From NCBI RefSeq assembly GCF_900094705.1, contig NZ_FMAR01000004.1, forward strand, positions 62,001 to 126,000: 64,000 bases of DNA, read 5' to 3'. Position numbers and translations under genes: made by a program. Below the pieces are notes generated by a model. That model saw nothing but the letters and a program-made list of their open reading frames with translations. It was not told the origin of the DNA and made no database searches. This document shows, piece after piece, positions 26,838 through 37,039 of this stretch. Every line of letters begins with the position of its first letter. The first letter of the stretch is position 1. The stretch comes from Chitinophaga costaii (GTDB lineage: Bacteria > Bacteroidota > Bacteroidia > Chitinophagales > Chitinophagaceae).

Positions 26838-29800
26838 ATGCCTATGAACATTGCGATGATGAAGCAAATCCTGGATGTGATCCGGGATCCGGTGGCGGTA
26901 TATGATAAAAATTGCTGTCTGCTGGATATGAACGCGGCATTCGGAGCGGAAATCTTAAAATATCAGGGTATTGCATTAAGAAAGGGTGATAATCTCAAAG
27001 CATTAGGCAATAAGATTCCTCTCTTTGGGCATCAGCCCCCCGACTGGCACCGCGCACTGCTGGGAGAATCATTTCAGTTTGTAAACGCTGTAAGGTTGCC
27101 GGGACAGGCCCCTGCTCATTTTGAGATCAGCTTTAAACCGCTTTTAAGTGAAAGTGGAGAAGTGGAGGCGGCCTTTTTTATTTGCCGTAATATCAGTAAT
27201 GAGCTCAATTACTATAACGACCTGCGCCGGTCCGACTTTCAACTACAGAGCATACAGCAAGCAATTAATAGTTGTGCGCTGGTGTTGATGCTGGATACCA
27301 CCTGGCACATTGTATCTGCTTATGCCCATGCGTGTAATGTACTACAGCAGCCTGAGCCGCTGCTTAGAGGTCGTTCTTTTGCCGACTTGATTGCACCACC
27401 CCATATACCCGACTGGCAAGCACTGGGAGGCAGCCTGGCAGCTGGTCAAACCTGGCGCAGTGAACTGGCTATAATTTTACAGGATAAACGTAGTATTTGG
27501 ATAGATGCCACCTTTACTCCTATGGTAGATGAACGCCAGCTTATCACCGGCTATGTGGTGATTGGCTTTGACGTGACGGAGCGCAAGCTAAAGGAAATAC
27601 AACTGCGCGAAAATGAGCGCTTCTTCCGCGATGTGCTGGAAAAACTGCCCATAGGATTGCAGGAATTCAGTCCGCAGGGACTTAGTATAGACATGAATAA
27701 AATGCAGCGCCAGATATGGGGGAATGATCATCCGGTGATGACGCAGCCTGGCTACAACCTGCTCAGCGATCCGTATTACCAGCGCAATGGCTTGTGCGAC
27801 CTGTTTCTCGAAGTGCTGAACCGCAAGGAAGCTGTGAAAAAGGAACTACTGCTTAAATATAAAGAAGAGCTACAAGGCAATATCACCCGTGTATCGCCTG
27901 CTTACTACGAAGCTACGGTATTTCCCATTCTCAGTGCTGCCAACGAAGTGACCTTCCTGTTTCTCATACTGGACGAAATCACGGATAAGAAACTCGCTAA
28001 AATAGCCGTGGAAAAGAACCAGCGTTTGTTGGACAATATCATCGAGAACCTACCCATGGGTTATATCCAGTTCGATAACTTTGGCTTTATCCAGCGGGTA
28101 AACCAGACGCAGCGAACATTTTTTAATTCACCTATAGTTGAAAATTCTGTAGAACAATATAATATTCTCAGCGATCCTTTTTCCCGCCTTTTCCAATTGG
28201 ACAACCTGTTTATGGAAGTTTTGCAAAAAAACAAGATGATCCGCGTGGAGAAAAAACTGGACTTTAGCCGCGAACAGAAATGGACCAATGTACGCCGCGA
28301 GGTGTATATAGACATGACCATTTTTCCCGTGGAAGACCCAGTGGATAAAGATTTGATCGTAGTGGCACTGATGAATGATGTGACCGAGAAGAAACGCCAG
28401 GAAAGCGAAAACACCAAGTCGCAGGAGTTGCTTTTGCAAACCGGCGAGATCGGCAAGATTGGCGGCTGGGAGCTGGACGTACGCAAGAAACACCTGCGCT
28501 GGAGCGATGAAACGTACAAGATCCACGAGATACCATTGTACCCGCCCATCACCTTCACCCGCCTGCAAGCCTTTTATGCAGAAGAATCGCAGGCCTTGCT
28601 GCGCGGTATGGTGAAGGCCATTATACAAGGCAAGAAGCCCAATGATGTGCAGCTTACCCTGCGCACAGCCCGCAACAATACAAAGCGGGTACGCGCCATA
28701 GGCCGCCCTGTGTATGAAAACAATAAACTGGTGCGTATCTATGGTGTGGTGCAAGACATCACCGAGCAATACCAGATGAGAGGCCAGCTCACGCGCAACC
28801 AGGAAATGATGCGCCTTTTCTTCGATTCTATCGATATGGGGTATGCTGCCATTGAAGACGATGGCCGCGTAACTTACCTTAATCGTAAGGCCCAGCAGAT
28901 CATCGGCCGGTCGGTGCGTACAGACAGCAATATTTTTGAACTGCTTCCGTGGATGGTGAATACTACTTTCCATGCCCGTCTCAATGAGAGCATTAACCGC
29001 AGGGCATCGCAATCTTTTAACAGTTATTTCCAGCGCGTAGATCGCTGGTACGATTTCTTGATTGCGCCCATGCGGGAAGGTGGTGTATCGGTATTTTTCC
29101 GTGACATTACCGACAGCAAAAAAATGTCGAAAGAGCTGCGCAAGGCTAATGAGCAACTAAACAGCCTGAATAAAAACCTGCTGAAGCAAAACAAGCAACT
29201 GGAAGAATTTGCCCACATCACCTCGCACAACCTGCGTGCGCCCATTGCCAACCTGAAAGCGCTCATGCAAATGCACAACGAAGCATTGGCCCAGCAGGAA
29301 AAAGAGCTGTACCTGGGTATGCTGCATGAAGTGATCAAAAAAATAGATGAAACGTTGAACGACCTGGTAGAAGTGGTGCAAATCCGGAAAGATGTGAATG
29401 TGGAGCGAGAGTGGCTGAACTTTGCCGACCGGGTGCAGCACCTCCGTGAGATCCTTTATATGGATATAGAAACCAGTGGCATGCAGCTGACCACCGATTT
29501 TGAAGAAGCGCCTGGTATTGAATATCCGAAGGTGTACCTGGATAGCATTATCCAAAACATGATTACGAACGCTATCCGGTACCGCTCGCCGGAAAGGCCG
29601 CCCAAGCTGCATTTGCAAGCCCGGCGGGAAGACGATTTCGTAGTACTTACGGCGGAAGATAATGGCGTGGGCATTGATATGGACCGGTTTGGAAGTAAAT
29701 TATTTGGTTTCCGTAAAACTTTTCATAAGAATAAAGATGCAAAGGGCATTGGGCTTTTTATCACCAAAAGCCAGGTAGAGGCGATGGGCGGCAGCATACG

Positions 29801-29858
29801 CGCGGAAAGTACTTTGGGCGCAGGTACGAAATTTATCATTACTTTTAAGGCCGAATGA
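26838..29858 (+). CDS. Multi-PAS sensor histidine kinase
   Basis: A 1006-residue cytoplasmic kinase from ATG 26838; the frame extends 49 codons further to a TTG, but that part is not PAS-like. Six or so PAS-type modules can be traced (for example VIRDPVAVYDKN, LMLDTTWHIVSA, LPIGLQEFSPQG, LPMGYIQFDNFG, IGGWELDVRKK, GYAAIEDDGR). They are followed by a HisKA domain with SHNLRAP and a HATPase_c domain (NAIRYRS, DNGVGID, GIGLFI). Two neighbouring PAS modules are near duplicates, both with NLLSDPYY/NILSDPFS. The stop overlaps the receiver gene (ATGA), so the kinase and its probable partner are coupled. It has no membrane helix and probably senses a soluble or redox cue. Confidence 0.9.
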   Translation: MPMNIAMMKQILDVIRDPVAVYDKNCCLLDMNAAFGAEILKYQGIALRKGDNLKALGNKIPLFGHQPPDWHRALLGESFQFVNAVRLPGQAPAHFEISFKPLLSESGEVEAAFFICRNISNELNYYNDLRRSDFQLQSIQQAINSCALVLMLDTTWHIVSAYAHACNVLQQPEPLLRGRSFADLIAPPHIPDWQALGGSLAAGQTWRSELAIILQDKRSIWIDATFTPMVDERQLITGYVVIGFDVTERKLKEIQLRENERFFRDVLEKLPIGLQEFSPQGLSIDMNKMQRQIWGNDHPVMTQPGYNLLSDPYYQRNGLCDLFLEVLNRKEAVKKELLLKYKEELQGNITRVSPAYYEATVFPILSAANEVTFLFLILDEITDKKLAKIAVEKNQRLLDNIIENLPMGYIQFDNFGFIQRVNQTQRTFFNSPIVENSVEQYNILSDPFSRLFQLDNLFMEVLQKNKMIRVEKKLDFSREQKWTNVRREVYIDMTIFPVEDPVDKDLIVVALMNDVTEKKRQESENTKSQELLLQTGEIGKIGGWELDVRKKHLRWSDETYKIHEIPLYPPITFTRLQAFYAEESQALLRGMVKAIIQGKKPNDVQLTLRTARNNTKRVRAIGRPVYENNKLVRIYGVVQDITEQYQMRGQLTRNQEMMRLFFDSIDMGYAAIEDDGRVTYLNRKAQQIIGRSVRTDSNIFELLPWMVNTTFHARLNESINRRASQSFNSYFQRVDRWYDFLIAPMREGGVSVFFRDITDSKKMSKELRKANEQLNSLNKNLLKQNKQLEEFAHITSHNLRAPIANLKALMQMHNEALAQQEKELYLGMLHEVIKKIDETLNDLVEVVQIRKDVNVEREWLNFADRVQHLREILYMDIETSGMQLTTDFEEAPGIEYPKVYLDSIIQNMITNAIRYRSPERPPKLHLQARREDDFVVLTAEDNGVGIDMDRFGSKLFGFRKTFHKNKDAKGIGLFITKSQVEAMGGSIRAESTLGAGTKFIITFKAE

Positions 29859-30280
29859 TCCCTATTATGAGCATGAAGGCCTTTAACATGATTTTTATTG
29901 TAGACGATGATCCCATTCATCAGCAGATCTCACAGATCATGTTAGAACGGTTAGGTGTGGCCAAGCAGATCATGAAATTTTGTGATGCAGAGGAGGTACT
30001 TACATACTTAAAAGAACATTTGCAGGACGCCGCCGCTATGCCAGACCTTATCCTGCTGGACTTGAATATGCCGGTGATGGATGGATGGGATTTTCTTAAT
30101 GAATATGCAACCTTCTATAACCAGATTCCGCAAGGGGTGCGGATTTATGTACTTACTTCCTCCATTGATGAGAAGGATAAGGAAAGGGTGAGCCAATATC
30201 ATTTTGTAAATGGTTATCTCACCAAACCGCTGGCGCATGGGGTGATGATGAAACTGCTGGAAGAAGGGCAGGAGCAATAA
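29855..30280 (+). CDS. Single-domain response regulator
   Basis: A 141-residue receiver with the acidic triad (IVDDDP), the phospho-Asp in LILLDLNMP, and the Thr/Ser and Lys of the switch (LTSSID, YLTKP). There is no output domain. It starts within the kinase stop codon (ATGA), so it is probably its phosphate acceptor. Confidence 0.92.
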   Translation: MIPIMSMKAFNMIFIVDDDPIHQQISQIMLERLGVAKQIMKFCDAEEVLTYLKEHLQDAAAMPDLILLDLNMPVMDGWDFLNEYATFYNQIPQGVRIYVLTSSIDEKDKERVSQYHFVNGYLTKPLAHGVMMKLLEEGQEQ

Positions 30281-30309
30281 GGATAGCGAACAAATTATAT
30301 AAAAGCAAC

Positions 30310-30339
30310 AGCCCTATACAATGCGTACAGGGCTTTTTT
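30310..30339 (+). terminator. Terminator between convergent genes
   Basis: AGCCCT-a-TAC pairs with GTA-c-AGGGCT, followed by TTTTTT. Confidence 0.82.
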
Positions 30340-30358
30340 ATTTGCTGCGGCGACGGAA

Positions 30359-31039
30359 TTATTTCGTTGCCGTTTTTAATGCATGGATGGCCGCGCGTGG
30401 ATCGGGTGCGCCAAATACGCTGCTACCCGCTACCAGCACGTCTGCGCCGGCGGCCACAATTTCTGCTGCGTTATGGGCGCTAATGCCACCATCTACTTCT
30501 ATAAGCGCGGAAGCGCCCGTTTGGTCAATCAGCTTGCGCAGCTCATGAAGTTTCTGGTAGGTCTGCGGGATGAAGGTTTGTCCGCCAAAGCCCGGGTTTA
30601 CGCTCATCACCAATATCAGGTCTACATCGGTAATAATGTTTTCCAGTTGCGAGATGGTGGTGTGGGGGTTGATGGCCACGCCAGCCTTCATGCCCAGGTC
30701 TTTTATCTGCTGAATATTACGGTGCAGGTGGGGGCATACCTCGTAGTGTACGGTGAGTAGGTCGGCGCCGGCCTTTTTAAAATCGGCGGCATATTTTTCC
30801 GGCTCTACAATCATGAGGTGTACGTCACAGGTTTTTTTAATCCTTTTCTTTACAGCGGCGATGATGGGCATGCCAAAGCTGATGTTAGGTACAAAGCGTC
30901 CGTCCATTACATCGAGGTGGAGCCAGTCTGCCTCACTATCGTTGATCAGGTCCACGGCCTGATCAATATGGAGGAAATCTGCCGCCAGCAAGGAAGGAGC
31001 TATATAAAGCGGTCTGTTAGGCATGGATTTAACATTCAT
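30359..31039 (-). CDS. rpe: Ribulose-phosphate 3-epimerase
   Basis: A 226-residue TIM-barrel enzyme of the pentose phosphate pathway, interconverting ribulose 5-phosphate and xylulose 5-phosphate. The metal and catalytic motifs are in order: IAPSLLAADF, HLDVMDGRFVPN, DVHLMI, VHYEV, MSVNPGFGGQ, IEVDGGIS. A second Met at residue 6 is an alternative start. A one-mismatch box TATTATTG lies 12 bases upstream. Confidence 0.96.
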   Translation of the reverse strand: MNVKSMPNRPLYIAPSLLAADFLHIDQAVDLINDSEADWLHLDVMDGRFVPNISFGMPIIAAVKKRIKKTCDVHLMIVEPEKYAADFKKAGADLLTVHYEVCPHLHRNIQQIKDLGMKAGVAINPHTTISQLENIITDVDLILVMSVNPGFGGQTFIPQTYQKLHELRKLIDQTGASALIEVDGGISAHNAAEIVAAGADVLVAGSSVFGAPDPRAAIHALKTATK

Positions 31040-31106
31040 TTAGGTTCAGTGCAATAATAAAGAATAATTACCGGCTTTCACAAGGCGTTGCGCGATCGGT
31101 GCGTAT

Positions 31107-32126
31107 TTATCCTTTTACCCGGTCCAGGGCAGCTTGGGCCTCGGGGTAAGATTTTTGGAAAGACAGGGCTTTATAATAATCCTCTTTGGCGGCGGTTTTG
31201 TTGCCCAATTTTTCTTCGCATAGACCGCGCAGGTAATAGGCCGTAGCACTGGTGGGGGCGGTTTTGGCGGCCATGCCATAATACAGGCCACCTTCCTTCC
31301 ATCTTTGCTGCAGGCGGGCAATGTCGCCCAGGGCAAAGTAGGCGTTCGTATATGCTGCATCAGCGAGGATACATTGTTTATACGCTTCTATGGCGGCAGG
31401 GTAATTCTTTTGGGCTTGCAGGAAATCGCCGGTAGCCATCATAGGATCACCGCTGGTAGGGTCTATCTGGGCGGCTAGCAGAAAATATTGTAATGCTTTG
31501 GGCATGTTACGGGCGCTCAGCAGGTAGCCTAGTTCCATCACGGCGTCGAACTGGCTGTTTTTGCCGGCCAGGCTTATGGCGTCTGTAAGGTAGTTAATGG
31601 CGGCGCTGGTGTCTTTTTGTTCTTCTGCCATCCGGGCGCGAAGGTAGCCGGCGCGGTCGCGGGAGTGTACGTCCTTAGCCAGTTCATTCACCGCACTGTC
31701 TGCACTATGGTAATTTTTGTTTTCGATGAGGGCCAGTGATAGGCGGTATTTCAGGTAATTGTCTGCCGGCGAGAGGGCCAGTGCCTGGCGGAAATAAGCG
31801 ATGGCCTTCGGGTATAATTCATTATTAATAGCGGCTTCGCCGGCGGCGGCGGGGAAGTCTGGTACGCTGGCATTCAGGCTGGTAGCCTTTTCCAGGTCGG
31901 CCAGTGCCAGGGAAGGCTGGGTATTGAAGAGCAGGAGGCCCCGGCGGTAATACAAAGAGGAGGCGGTAGGAAACCGTTGAATAGAATCGGTGAGGGGTGC
32001 TATTCCTGGTGCATACAGCGCCGAATCGTTGGCGGCGGCAGGGTGAGTAGCAGTTTGCTGTACGGGCTGTTTCTTTTGCTGGCAGGCTACAGCAGCCAGC
32101 AGGAATATTAAACAGATTTTTTTCAT
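31107..32126 (-). CDS. TPR-repeat lipoprotein
   Basis: A 339-residue protein with a lipoprotein signal (lipobox VAC, Cys15) and about seven tetratricopeptide repeats from residue ~55 to the end (for example AIAYFRQALALSPADN, AIEAYKQCILADAAYTN). It is an envelope-anchored protein-interaction scaffold of unknown partner. TAGCTTTA, one base off the -7 consensus, ends six bases before the ATG. Confidence 0.85.
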   Translation of the reverse strand: MKKICLIFLLAAVACQQKKQPVQQTATHPAAANDSALYAPGIAPLTDSIQRFPTASSLYYRRGLLLFNTQPSLALADLEKATSLNASVPDFPAAAGEAAINNELYPKAIAYFRQALALSPADNYLKYRLSLALIENKNYHSADSAVNELAKDVHSRDRAGYLRARMAEEQKDTSAAINYLTDAISLAGKNSQFDAVMELGYLLSARNMPKALQYFLLAAQIDPTSGDPMMATGDFLQAQKNYPAAIEAYKQCILADAAYTNAYFALGDIARLQQRWKEGGLYYGMAAKTAPTSATAYYLRGLCEEKLGNKTAAKEDYYKALSFQKSYPEAQAALDRVKG

Positions 32127-32132
32127 AGTGCG

Positions 32133-32140
32133 TAAAGCTA
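32133..32140 (-). promoter_or_regulatory. Near-consensus -7 box, leaderless type
   Basis: TAGCTTTA on the minus strand differs from TAnnTTTG at the last base and ends six bases before the TPR lipoprotein ATG. Confidence 0.35.
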
Positions 32141-32199
32141 CGAAAAGAGGGATTAGTTTTTATGCTGCCATATGCGTTGGATTTGTATCCTTTGGTCTG

Positions 32200-32235
32200 A
32201 AAAAAAAGCGCCGCAACAGTACATAGTTGCGGCGC
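32200..32235 (-). terminator. Terminator of the thr operon
   Basis: A perfect 10-bp stem (GCGCCGCAAC / GTTGCGGCGC) with an 8-base loop, followed by eight T on the minus strand, 24 bases after thrC. Confidence 0.92.
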
Positions 32236-32259
32236 AGGTATACCCAGTTGACCTACTTT

Positions 32260-33561
32260 TTATTGTTGCAGCAACCAGGCCTTTAATGCCTCATCTGTTG
32301 CCGGGAGCGGAATGCTTTGTTTGGGTAGGTCATATAGCGCCTGTACCCGTGCGGGGATGTGAATGTGGGCTTTCAGCGCATGGGGTGCGGTGTCGGCAAA
32401 CTTTACCGGGTGGGCTGTTTCCAGGAAAACGCCGGTGGTCTCCGGGTGTAGGGCCAGGTATTTTTTGAGGCCCAGGTAACCTACTGCGCCATGCGGGTCC
32501 AGTAGGTAGCCATTATTTTTATACATAGCTTCCATGGCCTGTACCGTAGCAGTATCGTCGAAAGCGTAGCCGGAAAGTTTTGCCTGTAATGCGGGAAAAT
32601 TTTGTTCGAACAATTGCAGCACACGCACAAAATTGCTCGGCTCTGCCACGTCCATAGCGTTACTGAGGGTAGCGATGGGGGCGGAAGGTTTATAATCACC
32701 GTTTTCCAAATAGCGGGGCACGGTATCGTTTACGTTGGTAGCGGCAATGAAGTGTGCGATAGGAAGCCCTAAAATAGATGCCAAGATGCCTGCGCAGATA
32801 TTGCCAAAGTTGCCACTGGGTACTGAGAATACCGGGTTTTGCTTACCCAGTGCTTTAAGTTGTTTCACCGCCAGGAAATAGTAAAACATTTGTGGTAGCC
32901 AGCGGGCCACATTAATAGAATTGGCGGAAGTAAGCAGTACATGTTGCTGTAGCGCTGCATCGAGGAAGGCACTTTTAACCATGCGTTGGCAGTCGTCGAA
33001 GCTGCCTTGTACCTCCAGCGCCCGGATGTTGCCACCCAGGGTGGTGAGTTGCTTTTCCTGTAGGGTGCTTACCTTACCTGAGGGGTAGAGGATCACCACA
33101 TTAATGCCCGGTACCTGGTGGAAGCCGGCGGCTACGGCGCCTCCGGTATCGCCGGAAGTGGCTACCAGAACGGTAACAGGGCGCTGATCGTTGCGCAGCA
33201 GGTATCCCAGGCAGCCTGCCATAAAACGCGCACCCACATCTTTAAATGCCAGTGTAGGACCGTGGAATAACTCCAACGCATATACGTTAGGCTCTACTTC
33301 ATTCACCGGGAAAGGAAAGCTCAGCGTGTCGCTGATGATCTGCTTTAAAACGGTTTCCGGTATATCATCGCCAACGAAGGGGGCTATTACCTGGTAGGCA
33401 ATTTCCTGGTCACTATATTTTTCGAGGGCTTGTATAAAATGTAAGTCAGGTGCGGGAAGCGACTCGGGGAAATACAGGCCACGGTCAGGGGCCAGACCCT
33501 GCACCACTGCGGTGGTGAAGGAAACTTTTAGTGCGTGGTTATTTAGGCTATAATACTGCAT
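32260..33561 (-). CDS. thrC: Threonine synthase
   Basis: A 433-residue PLP enzyme making threonine from O-phosphohomoserine. The PLP lysine sits in AFKDVGARFM, and VATSGDTGGAVA and PSGNFGN form the phosphate-binding loops. It is the longer class with an N-terminal cap (YYSLNNHALKVSF). It is the third gene of the thrA-thrB-thrC operon, 60 bases after thrB, with a strong terminator behind it. Confidence 0.96.
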   Translation of the reverse strand: MQYYSLNNHALKVSFTTAVVQGLAPDRGLYFPESLPAPDLHFIQALEKYSDQEIAYQVIAPFVGDDIPETVLKQIISDTLSFPFPVNEVEPNVYALELFHGPTLAFKDVGARFMAGCLGYLLRNDQRPVTVLVATSGDTGGAVAAGFHQVPGINVVILYPSGKVSTLQEKQLTTLGGNIRALEVQGSFDDCQRMVKSAFLDAALQQHVLLTSANSINVARWLPQMFYYFLAVKQLKALGKQNPVFSVPSGNFGNICAGILASILGLPIAHFIAATNVNDTVPRYLENGDYKPSAPIATLSNAMDVAEPSNFVRVLQLFEQNFPALQAKLSGYAFDDTATVQAMEAMYKNNGYLLDPHGAVGYLGLKKYLALHPETTGVFLETAHPVKFADTAPHALKAHIHIPARVQALYDLPKQSIPLPATDEALKAWLLQQ

Positions 33562-33621
33562 TATTTTATTGTTTATACGATGATTGCTGCCATTTTTTGT
33601 AGCCGGTGGAATGCCGCCTGG

Positions 33622-34557
33622 TTACATCGGTATTACCCGGGAACCCTGGGTGCTGATGGGGGATACATAGATGTTATAATCTACCCCCAGGGGTGCATAT
33701 ACTTCATTCATCACATCGCGCACCTGGCGGGCAATGATTTCACCCCGGCTCAGCATGAATACGGATGGGCCGCTGCCGGAAATGCCCCCACCTAGTGCGC
33801 CGGCTTCCTTACATTTTATTTTTAGTTCATGGAAAGCAGGTATTAGGATAGCACGCACCGGTTCCACAATCACATCTTCCAGCGAGCGGGAGATGAGTCC
33901 GTAATCTTCCTGGTACAAGCCGGCCACCAGGGCTGCCACATTGCCCCATTGTTTAATGGCGTCTGTCATCAGCACTTTTTGTTTGAGGATGGCGCGGGCG
34001 TCGGATGTTTTTACTTCTATCTGCGGATGAATAACGGTTACCCATAATGCTGCCGGGGTGTGCAAGGCGGTAATGTCCAGCGGCTGGTAACTGCGTACCA
34101 GCGTAAACCCGCCCATGATGGCCGGCGCTACATTGTCTGCATGCGCAGCACCGCTGGCCAGCCGTTCGCCTTCCATGGCGAAGCGAATGAGTTGTTTGTT
34201 GTCGAAAGGGCGGCCAAACAGTTCATTTAGGCCTACCGCGGCACCGGCGCTGCTGGCGGCGCTGGAGCCAATACCGCTGCCGGGAGCAATGTTTTTAAAA
34301 ATTTCCATTTCCACACCGGCATCTGGCTGGTCCAGTTTTTTAAGGAAGTGCTGGGCGGCCACGCCGCATACATTCAACAAGGGATCCAGCGGCAGGTCTG
34401 CGCCGTGAATGGCTTTGATTACAATGCCAGGTGTGTCTGTTTTGCGCAGGATAATTTCGTCGCCGGGGGCATCGATGGCCAGGCCAATTACGTCGAAGCC
34501 ACAGGCTACGTTGGCTACGGTGGCGGGCGCAAATATTTTTATACAGTCTGTATCCAT
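33622..34557 (-). CDS. thrB: Homoserine kinase
   Basis: A 311-residue GHMP kinase phosphorylating homoserine with ATP. The ATP loop is NIAPGSGIGSSAASSAGA, the N-terminal motif is FAPATVANVACGFDVIG and the C-terminal motif is GGISGSGPSVF. It is the middle gene of the thr operon, 40 bases after thrA. Confidence 0.96.
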   Translation of the reverse strand: MDTDCIKIFAPATVANVACGFDVIGLAIDAPGDEIILRKTDTPGIVIKAIHGADLPLDPLLNVCGVAAQHFLKKLDQPDAGVEMEIFKNIAPGSGIGSSAASSAGAAVGLNELFGRPFDNKQLIRFAMEGERLASGAAHADNVAPAIMGGFTLVRSYQPLDITALHTPAALWVTVIHPQIEVKTSDARAILKQKVLMTDAIKQWGNVAALVAGLYQEDYGLISRSLEDVIVEPVRAILIPAFHELKIKCKEAGALGGGISGSGPSVFMLSRGEIIARQVRDVMNEVYAPLGVDYNIYVSPISTQGSRVIPM

Positions 34558-34597
34558 ATGAAGGAGTCGTTAGTAATATTTAAGATGGAAAAATGAA

Positions 34598-37039
34598 TTA
34601 CCGCGCCGTGCGGATGATGTCTGCAAAGATACCGGAGGCCGTTACATCGGCCCCCGCGCCTGCGCCCTTCACCATGAGGGGCTGCTCGGCATACCGGGCC
34701 GTGGTAAAGAGTACGATGTTATCCTTGCCCTGCAAATTATAGAAGGGATGATCTGGCCCTACTGCTTGCAGGCCCACGGAGGCTTTGCCATCTTCATAAG
34801 CGGCTACAAACTTTAAGCGTTTGCCTTCTTTTTCGGCGGCGTTGCGCAGGCCATTGAAATAATCGGCAAATACATCCAGTTGTTCATAAAAGGCTGGCAC
34901 AGAGGGTGCATACAAGGCTGCTTCCGGAAGGAAGGAATTGTTTACGATATCTTCCATTTCCAGTGGCACCCCGCTTTCCCTTGCCAGGATAAGAATTTTG
35001 CGGGCCACATCTACGCCGCTTAGGTCTATGCGCGGATCGGGTTCGGTATAACCTTCGTCTTGCGCGGCCTTTACAACATCGCGGAAGTTGGCATTGCCCA
35101 CGAAATGATTGAACACGAAGTTGAGGCTTCCAGACAGTACGGCCTGTATGCTGCGCACCTGGTCGCCGCTGCGTATCATATCGTTCAGGGTATTGATCAC
35201 CGGCAATCCGGCGCCTACATTGGTTTCGAACAGGAAAGATGCATTGAACTGGCGGGCCAGGTCTTTCAGTTTTTTATAATTGGCATAACCGGAAGAACAG
35301 GCAATTTTATTGCAGGTGACTACCGATATACCATGTTGTAAAAATTCGCTGTACACGGCGGCCACGGCGGGGCTGGCGGTATTGTCTACAAACACGCTGT
35401 TGCGCAGGTTGAGTTTTTTAGCCTGTTGTACAAATGCGCTCATTTCCATCTGGTCGCCGGCTACCAGTGCATCCCGCCATTCGCCGGAGGCAATGCCTTT
35501 TTCACGGAAAGCCATTTGCTTACTGTTGGCCACCCCGATCACGCGAATGTGCAAGCCTAGTTCAGATTCCAGGTAGGCGTGCTGCTGGTGTAATTGCTCC
35601 AGTAGTTTGCTGCCCACATTACCCACGCCGGCAATAAACAGGTTCACCTGTTTGGTAGGTGTTTCAAAGAAAGCCTCGTGCAGTACGTTCAGCGCTTTTT
35701 TAATATCGTTTTTATGGATAACGGTAGAGATATTTTTTTCGGTAGATCCCTGTGCAATGGCGCGAATGTTAATGCCATTGCGGCCCAGGGCGCCAAACAG
35801 TTTGCCACTGGTGCCGTGGTGATTCTTCATTTTATCGCCTACTACTGCAATGATGCTCAGGTCGCGCTCCACCAGCAGGGGTTCTATTTTCTTTTCGTGG
35901 ATCTCCTGTCCAAATTCGTCGTCTACCGCCGCTTTGGCTTTCAGCATGTCTGCCTCGTGTATGCCTACGGTAATGGAATGTTCTGAAGAACTTTGGGTGA
36001 TGAGGATCACGTTAATGCGGGCATGCAGCAACGCGTCGAATAGGCGTTTGGAGAAGCCGGGAATGCCCACCATGCCACTGCCTTCAAGGGTAAGCAATGC
36101 AATATGTTGTATGCCCGATATGCCCGTTACGGGGTAGTTTCGCTCAGTGCTGTTTTGAATAAGAGTACCGTGATCATCAGGCGCAAAGGTATTTTTGATC
36201 CAGATAGGAATACGTTTGTTCATGACCGGTTGGATGGTAGGTGGGTAAATCACCTTGGCACCAAAGTGGGAGAGTTCCATGGCTTCTTCATAAGAGATGT
36301 GTGCAATGGGCAATGCCTGTGATACCAGTCGTGGATCGGCGGTCATCATGCCGCTTACGTCGGTCCAGATGTCCAGCAGGCTTGCATTTACAGCAGCTGC
36401 CACGATGGCGGCGGTATAGTCGGAGCCGCCGCGCCCCAGGGTGGTTGTTTCGTTTTCTGCGGTGGCGGCTACAAAGCCCGGCAGCACTGTATATGCTGCG
36501 GGGCTGCTGGCAAAAAACTGTTGTAATTGATGATTGGTAGCCGTAAAATCTACCTGGGCATTGCCAAAGCGGTCGTCCGTAAGAATAAGTTCGCGGCTAT
36601 CTTTCCAGGTGGCGGAGAGTCCCAATTGTTTCAGTTTCTCGGCTACCAGATAAGAGGATACCAGCTCGCCAAAGCTCATAATTTTGTCTAGCGTGCGTTT
36701 GGAAAGTTCGCCCACTTGAAATATGCCATCGGCCAGGGTTTCCAGTGAATTGAGCCTTTTCTTTACCTGGCTGATAAGGCCACTGTGTATAGTAATGGGA
36801 AATAGGGTGCGGATGGTATCGAAATGTTTGATTTCAATATCTTCCAGGATGCGTTTGTAGTTTTCTTGTCCTTTGGCGGCGAGTGTGCCGCATTGAATGA
36901 GCTGGTCGGTAACGCCGCTCATCGCGGAAACTACAATGGCATAACGGCCACCTGGTTTGTGATGCTGAAGGATATGGCAAACCTTTTCGATGGCCTTTGC
37001 GTTACCTACGGAGGTACCGCCGAATTTTAATACTTGCAT
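34598..37039 (-). CDS. thrA: Bifunctional aspartokinase / homoserine dehydrogenase I
   Basis: An 813-residue fusion catalysing the first and third steps from aspartate to homoserine. The aspartokinase part (1-~290) has LKFGGTSVG and GRGGSDYTAA, and two ACT-like regulatory regions follow (~310-455). The dehydrogenase part begins with the NAD(P) loop IAGVGNVGSKL (~465) and continues to the end, with FETNVGAGLP and LSGSLNFVFN. In relatives the enzyme is feedback-inhibited by threonine. Transcription is probably also controlled by the Thr/Ile leader peptide 83 bases upstream. Confidence 0.97.
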   Translation of the reverse strand: MQVLKFGGTSVGNAKAIEKVCHILQHHKPGGRYAIVVSAMSGVTDQLIQCGTLAAKGQENYKRILEDIEIKHFDTIRTLFPITIHSGLISQVKKRLNSLETLADGIFQVGELSKRTLDKIMSFGELVSSYLVAEKLKQLGLSATWKDSRELILTDDRFGNAQVDFTATNHQLQQFFASSPAAYTVLPGFVAATAENETTTLGRGGSDYTAAIVAAAVNASLLDIWTDVSGMMTADPRLVSQALPIAHISYEEAMELSHFGAKVIYPPTIQPVMNKRIPIWIKNTFAPDDHGTLIQNSTERNYPVTGISGIQHIALLTLEGSGMVGIPGFSKRLFDALLHARINVILITQSSSEHSITVGIHEADMLKAKAAVDDEFGQEIHEKKIEPLLVERDLSIIAVVGDKMKNHHGTSGKLFGALGRNGINIRAIAQGSTEKNISTVIHKNDIKKALNVLHEAFFETPTKQVNLFIAGVGNVGSKLLEQLHQQHAYLESELGLHIRVIGVANSKQMAFREKGIASGEWRDALVAGDQMEMSAFVQQAKKLNLRNSVFVDNTASPAVAAVYSEFLQHGISVVTCNKIACSSGYANYKKLKDLARQFNASFLFETNVGAGLPVINTLNDMIRSGDQVRSIQAVLSGSLNFVFNHFVGNANFRDVVKAAQDEGYTEPDPRIDLSGVDVARKILILARESGVPLEMEDIVNNSFLPEAALYAPSVPAFYEQLDVFADYFNGLRNAAEKEGKRLKFVAAYEDGKASVGLQAVGPDHPFYNLQGKDNIVLFTTARYAEQPLMVKGAGAGADVTASGIFADIIRTAR

